Notes under the pieces: generated by a model
Told to the model about the DNA's origin: nothing
Seen by the model: the letters and a program-made list of their open reading frames with translations, nothing else
Databases searched by the model: none
Position numbers and translations under genes: made by a program
Shown here: one piece after another, positions 35,201-50,100 of the stretch
Numbering within the stretch: position 1 is the first letter of the stretch
How the letters are laid out: the number at the start of each line of letters is the position of its first letter
From: Deroplatys truncata
Lineage: Eukaryota > Arthropoda > Insecta > Mantodea > Mantidae
NCBI GenBank assembly: GCA_030765065.1
Contig: CM060978.1
Location: 114,185,692-114,249,691, forward strand
DNA: 64,000 bases
Direction: 5' to 3'

Positions 35201-38127
35201 CACAGCTGGTGTTATACAAAATAAGTAATGTCAAACAAGTCCCTTGTACATGCCCTTAGCAGTCATTAAAATGTTAAGAATTTATTTGTGAATTGCAGAC
35301 TTATAAACTGGAAATGCTTTGTTACTTGCAGTGGAATATTTAACATCTGTGTATTAAGTCATCACAACACATGCCCATCTCTGTGGTGTGGGGGTAGCAT
35401 GTCTGCTTTTCAACCTGAGATTTAGTGATTTGGGATGAGTTGCATGGTAACCTTGTTTTCTGTTTATCCTCATTATGGGATAGCTGTTAGCTCATTGAAT
35501 CCCAGGCATCATATCACCCATTTCATTCACTGTCTCTGCAAATTTTAGTTATTAGAAAAAGGGGTTAAACAATAATTAAAAATCTGATGTGATACATTCA
35601 CATGACTTTCTCTACCCTCTACCATTTATTAGTGAGTATACAAACTATTTTCACTAATGCTTATTTTTCTATCTACTACATTTTAATTCAAATAAACCTT
35701 TGCAGAAGTAGCTACATTACACATTTCATTACAGATTCAAAGGGAACAGGATAGTCAAATGTTTAAGAACTGGATGTTATACGCTGACCTTAAAATTCCA
35801 TACTGTTTTCATGCAATTGTGAGAAACAACTGAATGCTGAAAGGACTTTAAAGAATGACCAAGTAATAACAATTCCAACCTTTAATAACAGATATCTCAG
35901 AAGTGGCTTATGCCACAAAAAAACTTATTTTAAGTAAATTGTGTGTTTTAAAGAGATCTACATTTTTGTGTAGTACATTGTTGTCTATCACTTAACGTTT
36001 AGCAGCTGTACAAGATTTTATACAAAATTTCTTCCAACTGAAGTGCATTTCACAGGCTATTCTCAGAAAATGAAGATATATGTTTCATTTGACATGTAAA
36101 TATCTTTAAATTACTGTATTTTAATAAAAATCATTTGAGCCATTTTTTAGAAAATAAATTTCGAAAAATATTCCATGTAGAGGGTAGTTTTGGGTGGGGG
36201 GTTTGGTTGAAAATCTTTGTGTCATATCTTTGGAAGGTACTGAACCTAAATACCAAATTTGGTATTTATACGACTTTTCGTTTTTACTTTCTCTACTATG
36301 TATAGTAAGTAGATGAGTGCTAAGCAAGCAGTGGAAGAGAGTGGACGTGTTAGGAGGAAGCTCCTGGAGTGGATGAAAGAGGGGCTTAAGTAACCATGGG
36401 AATTGGCATTGAGGTGTATAGAGCAAGAATTGGAACATTTAACAAGTTAAAGTGGAAGGATTCAAAAACAAACAAAGGTGTAGAAGAGATGGCAAACATG
36501 TTTCTTCTCACTTGTATAATAGGTATACTATTGATAATTGGTGGAGTTGAAATCAACCCTGGGCCAAATGGGGATCAGAACGTCATGGAACAAACGTTGG
36601 CATATATTAAAGATATGGATGAGAGATTAGGAATTAAACTCAGTGGGATGGAAAAGGAACTAATAGATATCAAGGGAGAGATTTTATTTATTTAAAGTAA
36701 ATTTATTTAAAGCTCTATATAAGGACAACACATTCTGTGTGAAAGTAGGAGTAGGATTGGTGACAAAAGAAGTAAATCAAAGGAAGGGGCTACGACAAGG
36801 ATGTAAATTAAGTCCAGTGTTATTTAATCTGTACATTGATGATATCCTCACTGAGATAGGAAGGAATAATAGTTGGTTGCCTACGATAAATAAGGTATCA
36901 ATCCCTGGGTTATTATTCGCTGATGATTTAGTGATAGGATCAGTTTCAACGATTGGTCTGAAGCAGTCCCTACAGCAAATGAATAAATACTGCGATGAGT
37001 GGAATTTGAAAGTAAATCAAGAGAAGACTCAAATTATAGTGTTTAAGAAAGGTGCCAAACTGAGCAAGTATGAAAAGTGGAAGAATGGAGAGAAGGAATA
37101 TAAAGTGGTCAAAGACTGTATATATTTAGGGGTTAAAATGGATGGGGGTGGAAAATGGGAGAAACAGAAGAAACTGGTATTGACAAAGGGGAAAGGGGCA
37201 ATGGCAGCGATTAGAGGGTGCAAATATAGAATACCAGATATAAATGTTAAATGGCTAGAGAAAATATATAACACAGTAGTTGAAGCAAAAATGTTATATG
37301 GTAGTGAAATATGGGGAGTAGAACGAGGCTGGGAAGAGATAGATATGGTACATAGGAGTTTCTGCAGAGAAGTGTTAGGCCTGCCAAATGCTACAGTTAA
37401 GGAATTTGCTCTAATTGAAATGCAGAGAGTGGGGGGGAAAGGGGTAATAATGGAGAGAGCTCTTAAATATTGGTACAGACTATTAAATTTAGAAGAGAAG
37501 AACTTGTTGAGGCAGTGTTTGGAATTCCAAGAAAGGAGCTTGAAGAAGAATGGGTGGAGTTATAGTATACAGACTAATTTGGAAAATAGTGGTCTAGGGG
37601 AAATCTGGAGAAGGAGGGAAAATAATGTTAAGGGTTTCTGGAAAGAAGCTAGGCAGAGGTTTGAAGATATAGAGATACAAAATTTATTTAGCAACATTGG
37701 GAACAAAAGTTCCTTGGAATCATATATATTAATAAAACATGTATGGGCTAGAGAACAGTATGTGGATAACACAAATAAGGAACAAAGAGAAAGTATTGCC
37801 TGGGCACGAGCAGGTGTATGGAGATTAATAGGAATGAGAAATGGGTTCCCACAGAATCAGTGCCCAATATGTGGGGAAAGAGAAGATTTAGAGCATATCG
37901 TTTTTGACTGTAAAGGTACACAACATTGGAGAAAGGTAGCTATAAATGGGAAATGGGTAAATCGGGACAGGAAAGTAGCTTTAAGCAAGATTTTTAACAA
38001 GGATAGTAAAAAGGTAGGAGAATACTTGTCCAAAGTTAAAAAGAAATGGTTATGGACAATAAAAAGAGATGTAAATTAATTTCATCAAGTGATGTTAAGT
38101 TTTGTAATTATATTATTATTATTAGTA

Positions 38128-38176
<49 letters not shown>

Positions 38177-41100
38177 ATTATTACTATAAGATTATTATTT
38201 TGGTACCATTACTATTATTTTTATTATTATTATCATCATTTTTTATGTTATAATAAGAGTGTAATATGGGTAGAATATGGCAAGATAACAGCTTGGGCTG
38301 ATGTATAGCCATATTCTAGGGAAGATTGCTAGCACAAATAAATAAATAAATAAATAGTAAGTAAGGGAAGTACTGCATTCCACCCAAAAATCCGATATCA
38401 GGATTTCACCGGAAATACATATTTTGAGGTGCCCTGAATCCAAATAAAGCATTTTTGTAAACATGTCTGTGTGTGTGTCTGTCTGTGAACAGCATAACTC
38501 AAAAACAAAAGGTTGGATAAATATCAAACTTAGTATTTGAGTTAGTATTTTCCAAGGATGTGACACAAAAATTTTAAAAAAATCTCCCTCTCCAGGCTGC
38601 CCTTTACATGAAACATTTTTCAAAAATTTTGATTTTCTCAAAAATCGCTCTAATGATTTTGATTAAAATATCATGTATTTAAGATATTTTCACAACAAAT
38701 GAAATATATATTTTGAATTTTCTGGGAATGTCCCCAAAAGTCCTCTTCATTCTGAATGGCTTTTGCATAAGAGATAGACAAAATTTTACTACACACAAAA
38801 AAAAGTAGATCTCATTAAAACACACAATTTATGTTATGTACTTTCTTCTTCTTTTTTTTGTGTGGAGTGAACCATTTCTGAGATATTCCTTGTTATTTGT
38901 TTGAATTTCTAATACTAATATTTTTTCTCAATTGGGACTTTGTTATTGTTTTTTTATGTCCTGGACATGCAAGAGAATGGAATGCTCAACATAGCAACCA
39001 GCTCTTAAAAGATTTCACTATCGCTTAAAGCCTACCATATTCCTCTTGCATCTACAAGAAAATCAGCAATAAGATAGTTTCTGCAAATGTTTAGCTCGAT
39101 TAATATGAAATAGATGGAGAAAAAGTGTTTGTAAAAATAGTTTGTACAAGAATAGAGAAAATCATGTGATTGCAACACATCAAATTTATCATCTATGCAT
39201 ATAATACATATTATTGAAAATATAAGCAAAGTGAACATTAGTTTATTTTTCTCCCATAGAGGTAAATCACACTATATGCGGGAGCTTCTGGCTCAAGAAA
39301 AACGACAATTAGGTAAATACCCACATAAAACAATGGGATATGCAGAAGTGCCACTTGAGAAACCAACACAGTTCATGAAAAAGCACCATGGAGTTTCACG
39401 ACCTAAAATTGTGGTGGGTATGTAAAGATCAGATACCTAAATTATTATGCCTAAGATGGCAATATATTTGTTTTAATTGCAGTCACAGAATTATTTAGTC
39501 ACACACAATATTATGTTTCTTTAGTGGGGGAATGATTAGATTCCCTAGAGCTTCAGTATCACATTTTATAGGGTCATTCAAAAAGCATGCCGGATTTGAA
39601 TTGCTTGGTAAATTTTTTATTGTCGGTTATCAACATTATTTTGTGTTGTTGTTATATCTATAAACATTCCAATTGTCTCAGTCGGAATTTCTCATATTTC
39701 TTCATTCTGTGCCTAACCATGGAGCAGTTTACTATTGTGCAATGTGTGCTAATTTGAACATTTTATCAGAATGGAGAAAGTTATGCAGCAACTGTCAAGG
39801 CAACTTCACACGATTCTAGGGTGTAATGAATCAACAGTTCGCAGACTTATGAAAAAGTTCAATGAAATGGGTTCAACAGTGAGCATTAAAAGCCCTGGGA
39901 GTTGTCGCTCTGGTCAACCTGAGCAAAACATTGTGGTGGTTTGTGACAGTTTGGCTGTTAGTCCAATAAAATTGGTTCTTCACCATTCCCAAGAATTGGG
40001 CATGGGATGTTCTTCAATACGGAGAATTCTCCGGTATGATCTACATTACCACTCTTACAAAATTCAGCTAATGCAACAGTTGAAAGTGGCCGATCATGAG
40101 AAGAGGCAAAATCTTGTTAACTGGTTTCTGAGAAGACAGGAGTATGGCAGCTTTGTGAGCAAAATCATCTGCATTGATGACGTGCACTTCCACTTAAATG
40201 GATTTGTGAACTGCCGTATCTGCAGATCAGAGAAACCTTGCATGATTCAAAAAAGGGAAATGCTTCTACAACAAGTGACAGTTTGACATGGCTTTTGGTG
40301 AGCGGCATCAACAGCCCTTATTTTTTTGAAGATGAGGCAGGACAAACTGTGACAGTTAATGGAAACCAATACTGTGTGATGATAAGAGAGCTTTTGTGGC
40401 CACATTTCAATGGAATGGACATTCAAGAGTTGTGGTTTCAGCAGGATGGCATCACCTCTTAAATCATTGGTATATGTCAAAAAAACCCTGAAACATCCGT
40501 GATTAAAGGAGGAAATTCGACAAGTTGTCAGCAAAATCCAAGTGGAAACTTGTCAGCAGTCATAGCAATTTCACAGGCAAAGTTCTTGCATGCCAGCCCA
40601 GTAGAGGAAGTTATATGCCCGACATCATTTTCCATACCTGAAATGGGAAGGTGTGATGAACATGTTTATGTATTTTGTTAATGTGTTTTGAAAAAAAAAA
40701 AGTTCATAATTTTATATATCCAAACCGACGAGCTTTTTGAACGACCCTTTATATTAATAAGAGCAGTGAAAAATTTAGTTTGTCTATTCACAAAATTACA
40801 CATTAAAACCAAAAGATTGGGATCATCTCACTTTTAACACAACTTATGAAATAAAATGAGTCAATGTAAATATAAATGAGATACAAAATATTTGACATTA
40901 CTTCTATAGTTAAAACTATTAGTAAATGCAATGTGAAAGCATGCCTTAAAATAGTTTGGCCAAATGTTTGAAAGTGCAGAATTTCAATTAATACCCATTT
41001 ATATTTTCTCATCAAGCCAGGACATTGATGTTTATATTACTATTTGGGATGCTAAAATTCATTTTATATCCTACATAATGATTACAGCTATTAGTAGAAA

Positions 41101-44100
41101 AAAATCTTCTAATTCGATTTCCATTATGCAACTGTTTATTAATATGCATCAGTTGTATAATAGTGCAGCTCTATAGCTTTTGTTCTATAATTGTAAACTA
41201 AATTTGTGTCTGTGTTCATCTTCCTTCTTTTGTTTTTAGATTACAAGGAACATTACAAGGAAGGTAGGAAATAGTTTATAATTAATATTTGTTCATAACA
41301 TCTTATCAATTCAAGTAGGTAGGTGTCTATCTTTCCATTAAGAATCATGATTATGAGGATAATTTCAAAAGTATTTAGCAGTAGCCACAAATATTTTTCA
41401 ATTTAATTGTGTTTTTAATAAATTTTCAATCTGTTTATTTGTTGAATATGGTTTAATCCTACTCTTATATATGACACCACAGGCAGTCACACTGGTGATA
41501 ATTTGGAATGGAAATTTGGGAAGCAAATGCTCCAGGTCTAAGTCAGCTTTTCAAGTATGCATTTTTTTTTATACATTCAAACTACTATGAAAGTGCCCCT
41601 AAGTAAAATTCTTTAGGAAGCTCATCCACAGCCTCCATGGAAGTCCCAATAGTTTCTAAATGTGATAGGAAGTGGCGACTCAAATCTTTTCTCCAACTTT
41701 GGGAACAAGGGAAAAAAATCACATAGGCCAGATCTGGAGAATAAGAATGGTTGGGAAGGATTCTCACATTTTGGTTGCCAAGTAATTGGGTGTTATGGCC
41801 ACTGTGTGCGCACAACCATTGTAATGGTGAAGCACCAGGAAATCAAGCATTCAAGATCAGTATTTGATGATGCTTTGCTTTCCATGTTGCAATGTGCAAT
41901 GACTAAGGATAGTCATTGCCACTTTGCAGCAACTGTTTTTTTAATTTCTTGGGTGACAGATTCTAATCACTGATTTTGTGAAGAAGGAAGCCATTTTGTT
42001 CTTTCCTGCACATCTGCTTCTTTGCATTTGGTTGTGGTCTTCTTCTGCAAAGCACCATATTACTCTGTTTCAGATTATAGTGATTCATCTAAAATGATGT
42101 CAAACTTTTCTAAGCTGCTCTCTTAATAAATGTGTTATCCACTGAGAACAATACTTGGCTACTTGAAGATGTTCATGAAAAATGACATTTGCATTGACAC
42201 TGAATCAATGTTAAGGGTACTCTGAATGTCAATATAGGTGGTATGGCAGTGTCCTCCATACGAAACTTATGTATTTGCAATTATTTCTGGTTTTACAGTT
42301 GTGTAGAGCCAGTTTGCATAAGGTGCATCTTCCAGGGATTCCTGACCTCCTAGGATCTTCCTAAATTAATTTTCAATGATAGCTCAGGGTGATGCAATGT
42401 CATAAATACCCCTCGTCATGTTTGGCATGTCACCATTCTGGCTTTAACCCCCTTTTGAAATCATTATAAATCATGGCACATGAAAATGTCTTCATAGTTC
42501 CAAAACATTTGAATTAGGAATGAGTCACACTATCTTTACACAAACCTTCACTTACTAAGCTATTAAAACTGGAATACTTTTGAGGGCATTCATCCTCATC
42601 AGCACTTAGGTGACTGAAGTTGTTCCTTCTTCTTTTCTCTTCCTCCTCTCCTGGCTGGGTTGAATCCTGCTGCTGTCTACTGGTAGAGTGACAAAGCTCT
42701 AACAGACTACTTTTTGGTAGGAGTATTTCAAAATTTACAATATTATATGCATTCTTGATAATGAATATTTTCTCCCAAATAGTCAGTTATAGTGATGAGG
42801 AAAACTTTTGTGGTTTGACTAATGTTGTGGTTCTCAGATCAAAAGTGGTGTGATACAGCAAATTTGACTGTGAGTTTCTGTTTTATATTTCTCTGGTGCT
42901 CTTGGAAGAAAATATTCATTGTCGACAACAATCACTGGAATTCTTCTCCAATGGGTTTGCCCAACCAGTCATGTTGGCGCAAGTGTATGGAACAGGATGG
43001 GGACTATTTAAAAAAGTGAATAGTGCGTTACACAGAGGAAACATGTAGCTTTCAGATACAACAAGTATTTTAAAAATTGGCTAATAGGAGTATTCTGGCC
43101 AAGGAGGCATTACTTTTCAGTCTCCCCTCATACATTGTAGCTGCAGGTGCTAGAATGCCACAAATAGTTATGATAAAGTATACAAATTGGAGAACACATT
43201 TACATACATATTTAGGGACCAATGAGTGCAGATGCTTGTCTTTCAGCCACCAGCATAGCATGTACCTGGCAGGCTTAGTTAGTGGGGTTGCCATGGCAGC
43301 TGTAGCATAATGGCAGGCAGTTATTGCTTAGTTTCAGCAATGTTTTTTTTTTTAAATTTATTTATGAATGCTCTTTAACTCCTGTGGTCCTTAGTGTCCA
43401 ATTCTATATTGGGCATGAAAGACCGATAATTTTGCTCAGAGGCCTCTTTATCAGGCTTGAGGTTCTTTTACATGCCGTAAATCTATGACACGAACCACCG
43501 GTTTTACTTCCCTTCCAAAGGAAGCCATGCTAAGGATTTTTATGCCCGAAAAAACACATCACCCTCTGTCGGGTTTGAATCTGCAACCTCTGGAACTAAG
43601 TAGTGGTTGTGGATGCCAGATATGCAAATTTCAATTAGGTATGAATCCCTCATGCCATACAATATGCATTTTCTAAAACCATTTTCTTAATGGGAGGACA
43701 ACAAAATAGAGGCTCTAACCCATGGACACATTACACCACTCCCTACAATAAGTGCAACCAAAGAAATCAAGAAATCCAGTAAGTGTTATAATAAAAGATA
43801 AAAACTTGATCTGTGAAGAACAATTTAAATGAACATTTTGTGTCAAATATACACTTATCTGCTACACTGAAGCAGGAATGTGATTTGGCAAAACAAACAT
43901 GTGCATATTCAATCCAAAATGTTACAGTGTAATTTCTAATGAACTTGGTGCAAAATGAGAAAATATGTCTGTTAGAGGTTTTTTTTTCTTTCTGTTAGCT
44001 CTTCACTGCCTTTTAGACAAATGAGTCACACCTCATAGAATTCTGAAGATTTCCTTAGTGAGATACTTTATAATACAAACAATGCTTTTTTAAATTTTTA

Positions 44101-47100
44101 TTTGTTGCATTTTGTATGTAGCATATAATATATTGGTAACTTTGCTTTGGAACTTGGTCACTTGTTTTAATTTTTGGTGTTAACTGTTGCAATCTAAGAG
44201 AGATCTATTGTAGCTACCACCACCCACGAGGAAGCGATAAAGCTGCAATGGCTTGGAACTGTCTTGTTTATAACATGATACCTATTGTTAAACACCTGCC
44301 GGGCACAGAATGTTTTGATGACAATCATCATTAATGAGGGTCACATTCAAAGTGATAACTCGGTGCTTCATTTGTCACCAGTTTCATGACTAAAACTCCC
44401 CAGAAAGTTGCAAGAATTTAAGAATGATTTGTAATTCCCTCCTGTTTTCAAATATCTTTTTCATGTTTAAGATTTTAAAATCTGCCACCTGGATGGTGGC
44501 ACAGCTTGTCTCCCCCTTGTGTCGGCTCTGGCTCTATGAAGGATTGAAATAATTGTAGTTAAAGAAAAAGTGCCTCCCTCAGGCCAGAATCAAACCTAGG
44601 CCCTCTTGATTTAATGGCAGTCCTGTTATAATGAGACTGCAAAAGGAGTCAAGTCAGTATGGTCAAAGTCCAGTTCTATATACGAGGGCGGATTGATATG
44701 TCAGTGACTGTTTAAAGAAAATAACAAATTTTTCCAAAAAATAAATTTTATTTCTCAACATAGTCTCCTTTCAATTCAATACACGTCCAAGGTTTCTCCA
44801 ATTTCTTTAACCCTTCCAAAAAATTTGATTTTTTGAAGTCTGCAAAATGTAGGGTTGTTTCTGCCATGAAGTGTCCACTGGACATGAATTTCTTCCCAAC
44901 AAGCCAATTTTTCAGGTTTGCGAAGAGGAAAAAGTCGCTTGGAGCCAAATCTGGAGAATATGGTGGGTGAGGTAGCAGTTCGTAGCCCAATTCCACAAAA
45001 TTTGCGATGACAATGGCTGACTTGTTTGCGGGTGCATTATCTGGTGAAAGAGAACCTTTTTCTTCACCAAATGGGGTCGTTTCTTTAACAATTCCTTGTG
45101 AAACTGATCCAACATTGCTGCATAATATGAACCCGTGATCATTTTACCCTTTTCCATGTAGTGGATGTCTGTCACCCTTTGTAAATCCCAAAAAACAGCT
45201 GATATGATTTTTCCTGCCGACAAAATGGTTTTCACTTTCTTAGGAGCAAGTTTGCTGAAGGAAATCTGCTGCTTTGATTGTTGTCTGGTTTCAGGTTGAT
45301 AGTAATGGATCCAGTTTCATCAACCATGATATAACGCCACAAAATCTCATTTGGGTTGCACTGGAACATGTTCAACATCCCTGTGAAATGGTCACATGAT
45401 TCTACTTGTTCTCAACTGTGAGCAGCCGTGGCACCCATCTTGCTGACAGCTTTCTCATATACAAAAATTCGTGCAGAATGTTATACACCCATTCACTCAA
45501 GATATTTATGGTCTTGGCTTCTCACGAATTTTCACTTGGCGGTTTTCCATCACAATATTGTGAACTTTGTTCACCATTTCTCTGTTGTGACCTCAACCAG
45601 CCGTCCTGTGTGCAGGGCATCTCTTGTGCTCAAATGGCCACATTGAAATTATGTGAACCATGCCATGTGATGGAGCAGAGTCCCCATAATACTTGTTCAG
45701 CTTTTCTTCCGTTTCATTCACCGTCTTACCATGCAAAAAGTAGTGCTTTATCAGAACACGAAATTCACTTTTCTCTATTTTCTACAAAGCAACACACATT
45801 GTATATTTTAGACACTGTTCAACAATGTTCTAAGAAACAAATGACGATGAATTTCTGCGATTATACCCCGGATAGATATAAGACTTGGATGCAAACAAGA
45901 AACGCTATCTCTCGTCAAAGTCATGGACTTATCAATCTGCCCTCGTATTATTTGCACTTCTGGCTTAATTTGGGTTTAATAAACCAAGGTTTTGAGGTTG
46001 ATCCACAGTATAAAATGCATTTGAGTTAGATTAAGTGATCAGACCGACCAATTAATTGGACTTCCTCCTTCTATTCACTTGATTGGAAAGCACTATTGGA
46101 GAGGTTTCAAGGAAGAAGTGCACATGGGCGCTGTCGTGCTACTAGTGATGTGCTGCTGAAAGTCTTGTAAAATGTCCAGGTTGGGAAATCACAATTTGAT
46201 CAACAAAGTTGCAATAACTTTACATTTACAATTAGTGTCTTTACTCGATAATTCAGTATTCCAGCAGACATATCTACTGCATGACAGCAGAGAGTATCAA
46301 TGAGGTGCCAATCATTACTGTGTATTCACCTGTGTACTGCTTCTAAGAGCTGAGAGTTGCCTGATGTTTAACTTCTTTATGATAAGAGAAAGCTCAGAAA
46401 AAAGTCTTATCCAGGCATTACCGAGATTGCTAGGAATATGCTGCCCATTGCACCAAAGAGGTTGGCACTGCAGATTACTGCAGTGGTTATAAATACCACA
46501 CATGCACACATCATGTTCTGTATTTACCAATGAAAGCATTCCATGAAATGTTTCATAATAATTCTCCACTGTCATCCTTAAAGCAAAGTCCAAGAATTAC
46601 CATATGCATATATAACATCAATACATTAAAAGCATTAAAAAATAATGTATGAGCATTTTGAATCTACATTTTGTGTTTTCCAGCAATGAGTTTTTAGTAT
46701 GTGATACATTAAGATAGAGGTACACATTTTCTTTAATATTAGTTGCTTTTCTTTCTGTATAAATCAAAGATCCTTTTTATCTATACATTTATAGAGCTTT
46801 GCTATTTAGTCACCATAATTGCAAATGTTAATTATTTTAAATTTCGCTAAAAGCAAAGTGTAAGCTTTACAACAATAGCATTCACAAATCTGTCATATTT
46901 TATGTGCTACCATTACTTTTTAAATTAATGCTAATCCTGTCTTACTTAAAGATGGGACAAGCTGTGAATTAAATATGTACTGAACATACAAATGTAAGTA
47001 AAATATAAAATAAGTAACAATTTTAAGCATATAATTTATAATAGTCTACATCCTATTAAGTCCCTAACACTACTTTATGTTTCTTCTAGTTCAATGTCAT

Positions 47101-50100
47101 CGACGCAGTGGCTTACGGCCTTCATCACAAAGAAAGTTTAAGAAATTAGGTACAAGTAAACATGAAGCGGAAAAGGAAAAACAGGTGGGTCATACTTTGT
47201 ATGTCACTAAAGAAATTATCAAATTATTAAGTATGGATTCATATTTTTCTCCTCATATGGTAAACATACAAAAGCTGTCCAACATGGCCAAATCTAATAA
47301 AGAATGCCTCATTTTTCAACTAAAGCATTTAGAACAAACCATTTATCTAGTGATGGTCCAATGTTAATATACCATCCCCATAGAGGTTTTCTGGAAGCCA
47401 TGCAAAATTCTCTTTTCCAGGCCTGGTAATTTCTGGATTTGATGGAGAAATCCTAACCAACTAATGGGAAGTGGAAAAATTCAGAGGATACTAAATTTGT
47501 AGAGCAGCATGGTTATTCCAACAAATCATTCTTAAAATATCTGAATAGTCTTTGCTAAAGTTACACCAATGCAGTGTCTTGAAGAAAACTGATTTGCTCT
47601 TTTTCTCTTCAAACCACACCTTTTCTGCCAATTTTTTTCTACTAGTTGGTTCAAAATAATGAAATAGTTACATAGTAGGTACTCATTTTCTAGAATTGTA
47701 GTGAAACTGGGTGTTTTAAATTTATTCATCATTTTGCTTCTGCCAGAAATGTGAGTATCTATGAGTAAATAAATCTTACAGGGATTCCAGAACATACCTC
47801 ATTGATTGTTGTTGTTCATACAGCTTAACTAAAGTGGACCCCATACAGCTTAATAAAGTACATCCCACACATCTCCATTGTCTTGAAATAACAGCTATCA
47901 GTAATATACAATAACACCCATTAAGCTAAGAAGATGTGTCCTTATTGTAATTTTTATAAAAAGCTCTCTTAATTATTTGAATTTATTGTTGGTCAATACA
48001 GTGTGATATACAATTGAACCACATCATGCATACATTATACATTACTAACATACAAAGTCATTTAGGTACCATATATTGTACCTCGTGCATTACATCAATA
48101 TACAACAAATACAGATAATAAATTATATGGAGTATAGACACAATGTATACACTTAAAATACTGGATATACAGCATCACATATTAAAACTAAAATGTAGTG
48201 TAAATCATTTTAATTATGCATTATAGAAGAATCAAACACACATGAATATATACAAATTATACATAATAAATCACAAGTTACGTACAAATTGATATTACAA
48301 TACAAAATGTAGCATTTACAGATGTGATGTTACCATGTAGGTATGTGGAAGTTAGGTTAAGAATGTAGGATTTAAATATTCATCCACGCTATAAAATACT
48401 TCATTTATTAACTAGTTTTTAAGACAGTTCTTAAATTTATTACAATTTGCACAAGCTTTTATGTGTTGCGGCTGCATTGTAAGCTGTGCACCCATATAGC
48501 TAGGCACCATTTCTGATAGATGTAATCTGATTCTAGGGAGGTTTAGTGATAGATTTCCCCTTGTATTATGGGTGTGGATATCTGACATAGCTTCCATTGG
48601 AAATTTGTACCTCAATAAATATAAAATTGTTCTGTAAATTTTGCTTGGTAATGTGAGAACTTTTTGTGCTCTGAATGTGCTTTTGCAGGATTTGTTGTAC
48701 TTTAGACCCCCAGGATACCTAGTAGCTTTTTTCTGCAATAGGAAGACCTTCTGAAAATTTTGTTTTAATGTTTTCCCCCATAATTCAATCTCATATGAAA
48801 GGAGAGGGTGAGTAAGCCCAAAATAGATAATTCTAACTGTAGACGTAGGAACAGAGTTTCTCAAACATCTGAGAACATAGAGATTTTTATTAAATTTGGC
48901 TACTATCTTGTCAATTTGTGAGTTGTAGGAAAGTTTACTGTCTCGAGTAATTGGACTTTATCTACACTTATCTACCTCAGCCTCAATAGTCAATTGTGGT
49001 GGATGGTTTATGGCTTTGAATCCAAAGGTTATCATTTCACATTTAAGTTTGAGTTCTGGAAGTATTCAACTATATTTTTAACCGTATCATTTAGATGCAT
49101 TTCTAGCATTAAATTATTTGTATCTCTTATAGTGATAGTTGTATCGTCTGCATATTGGACAACCCTTATATCACCTGAAACACATTTTTCAATGTCATAC
49201 ATGTAAAGAACAAACAAAAGGGGGCTGAGAATAGATCCCTGATTGACTCCATGAGTTATATTTTGACTGGATGTAACTTCGGATGAACTATTAGTAAGTT
49301 TAATAATTTGTTTTCTGTTTGTCATGAATGATTTTATAACCCAAACCCCTAATGCCCAGCAAATTTAATTTTTCCATTAAAATAGTATCGACACAATCAA
49401 AAGCTTTCGTTAGATCCAAAAGTATGCTAATTTAAAATTAGTTTAGATAAATGTGTCTTACAGTCTCTTCTATGCAGTCAGCAATGGCCCTAATGGTTGA
49501 TTTAGTTTATACAAACCCATTTTGTATGATGGGCATTAAATTGAACTTCTCAAGATATTTTATAATTCTGTTGTAAAGTATTCTTTCAAAGATTTTGGAG
49601 AGCGCTGGTAAGATTGATATTGATCTATAATTATTAATGTTCTGTTTGTTACCTTTTTTGTATATCAGTATAACTTTGGCTATTTTTAAGTTTTCTGGGA
49701 ATATCCCTGTTACTAGGCAAGAGTTTATTATGTCAGCAAGAGGTTTGGCAATTTCAGAACTGCATATTTTCAGTAGTGTCATTAGAATTCCATCCACACT
49801 TACACAATTTTTTGAGTTTGATTAGCAATCTACACGTTATGAGTGGGATAAAGGTAGATACTTTAGTCTATTTTTGAGTTTTGAGATATATTCTTTGTGG
49901 CACTGGTTTCAGATTTCTTTTTGTTTGAATTAATGTTTCTTCCCATTGAGACAAAGTATTTATTAAAGGCTTCAGCAATCTCTGTTTCATTACTTTTTTC
50001 ACGTAATTCTATAAAAACCTTTTCAGGAGTGAATTGAGGTTTGCAGAATCCATTTATGATTTGCCAACTAATTTTACTAATATTTTTGGATTCAAGGATC

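Larger units (their letters stand above)
36313..38350 (+). mobile_element. Internally deleted LINE with flanking duplication
   Basis: Bounded by a TAGTAAGTA duplication (36303-36311 and 38351-38359). It has a 5' leader with a 26-codon ORF at its very start (36313-36393), a 2A-containing ORF, a deletion, the distal polymerase ORF, an (ATT)n-rich 3' region and a final (AAAT)n tail at about 38337-38350. Keeping both ends while losing the middle is unusual, because LINE copies normally lose their 5' end. Confidence 0.78.
36286..39184 (+). mobile_element. R1 repeat split by a LINE
   Basis: 5' piece 36286-36312 (ACTTTCTCTACTATGTATAGTAAGTAG) and 3' piece 38351-39184 (GTAAGGGAAGTACTGCATTCC to CACATCAAA) are one copy. 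The break is the LINE insertion at the AGTAAGTA palindrome. Confidence 0.84.

Noticed and set aside
37029..37772. Minus-strand frames opposite the LINE polymerase
   Set aside because: Shadows of the 36698-38079 ORF.
39411..39419. Alternative ENKUR exon 2 donor GTGGGT at 39414
   Set aside because: It would shift phase so that exons 3 and 4 read to a stop; GTATGT at 39418 keeps the enkurin frame.
45406..46029. A 207-codon + strand open frame
   Set aside because: It is the antisense of the mariner at 44683-45945, whose minus-strand motifs explain the sequence.
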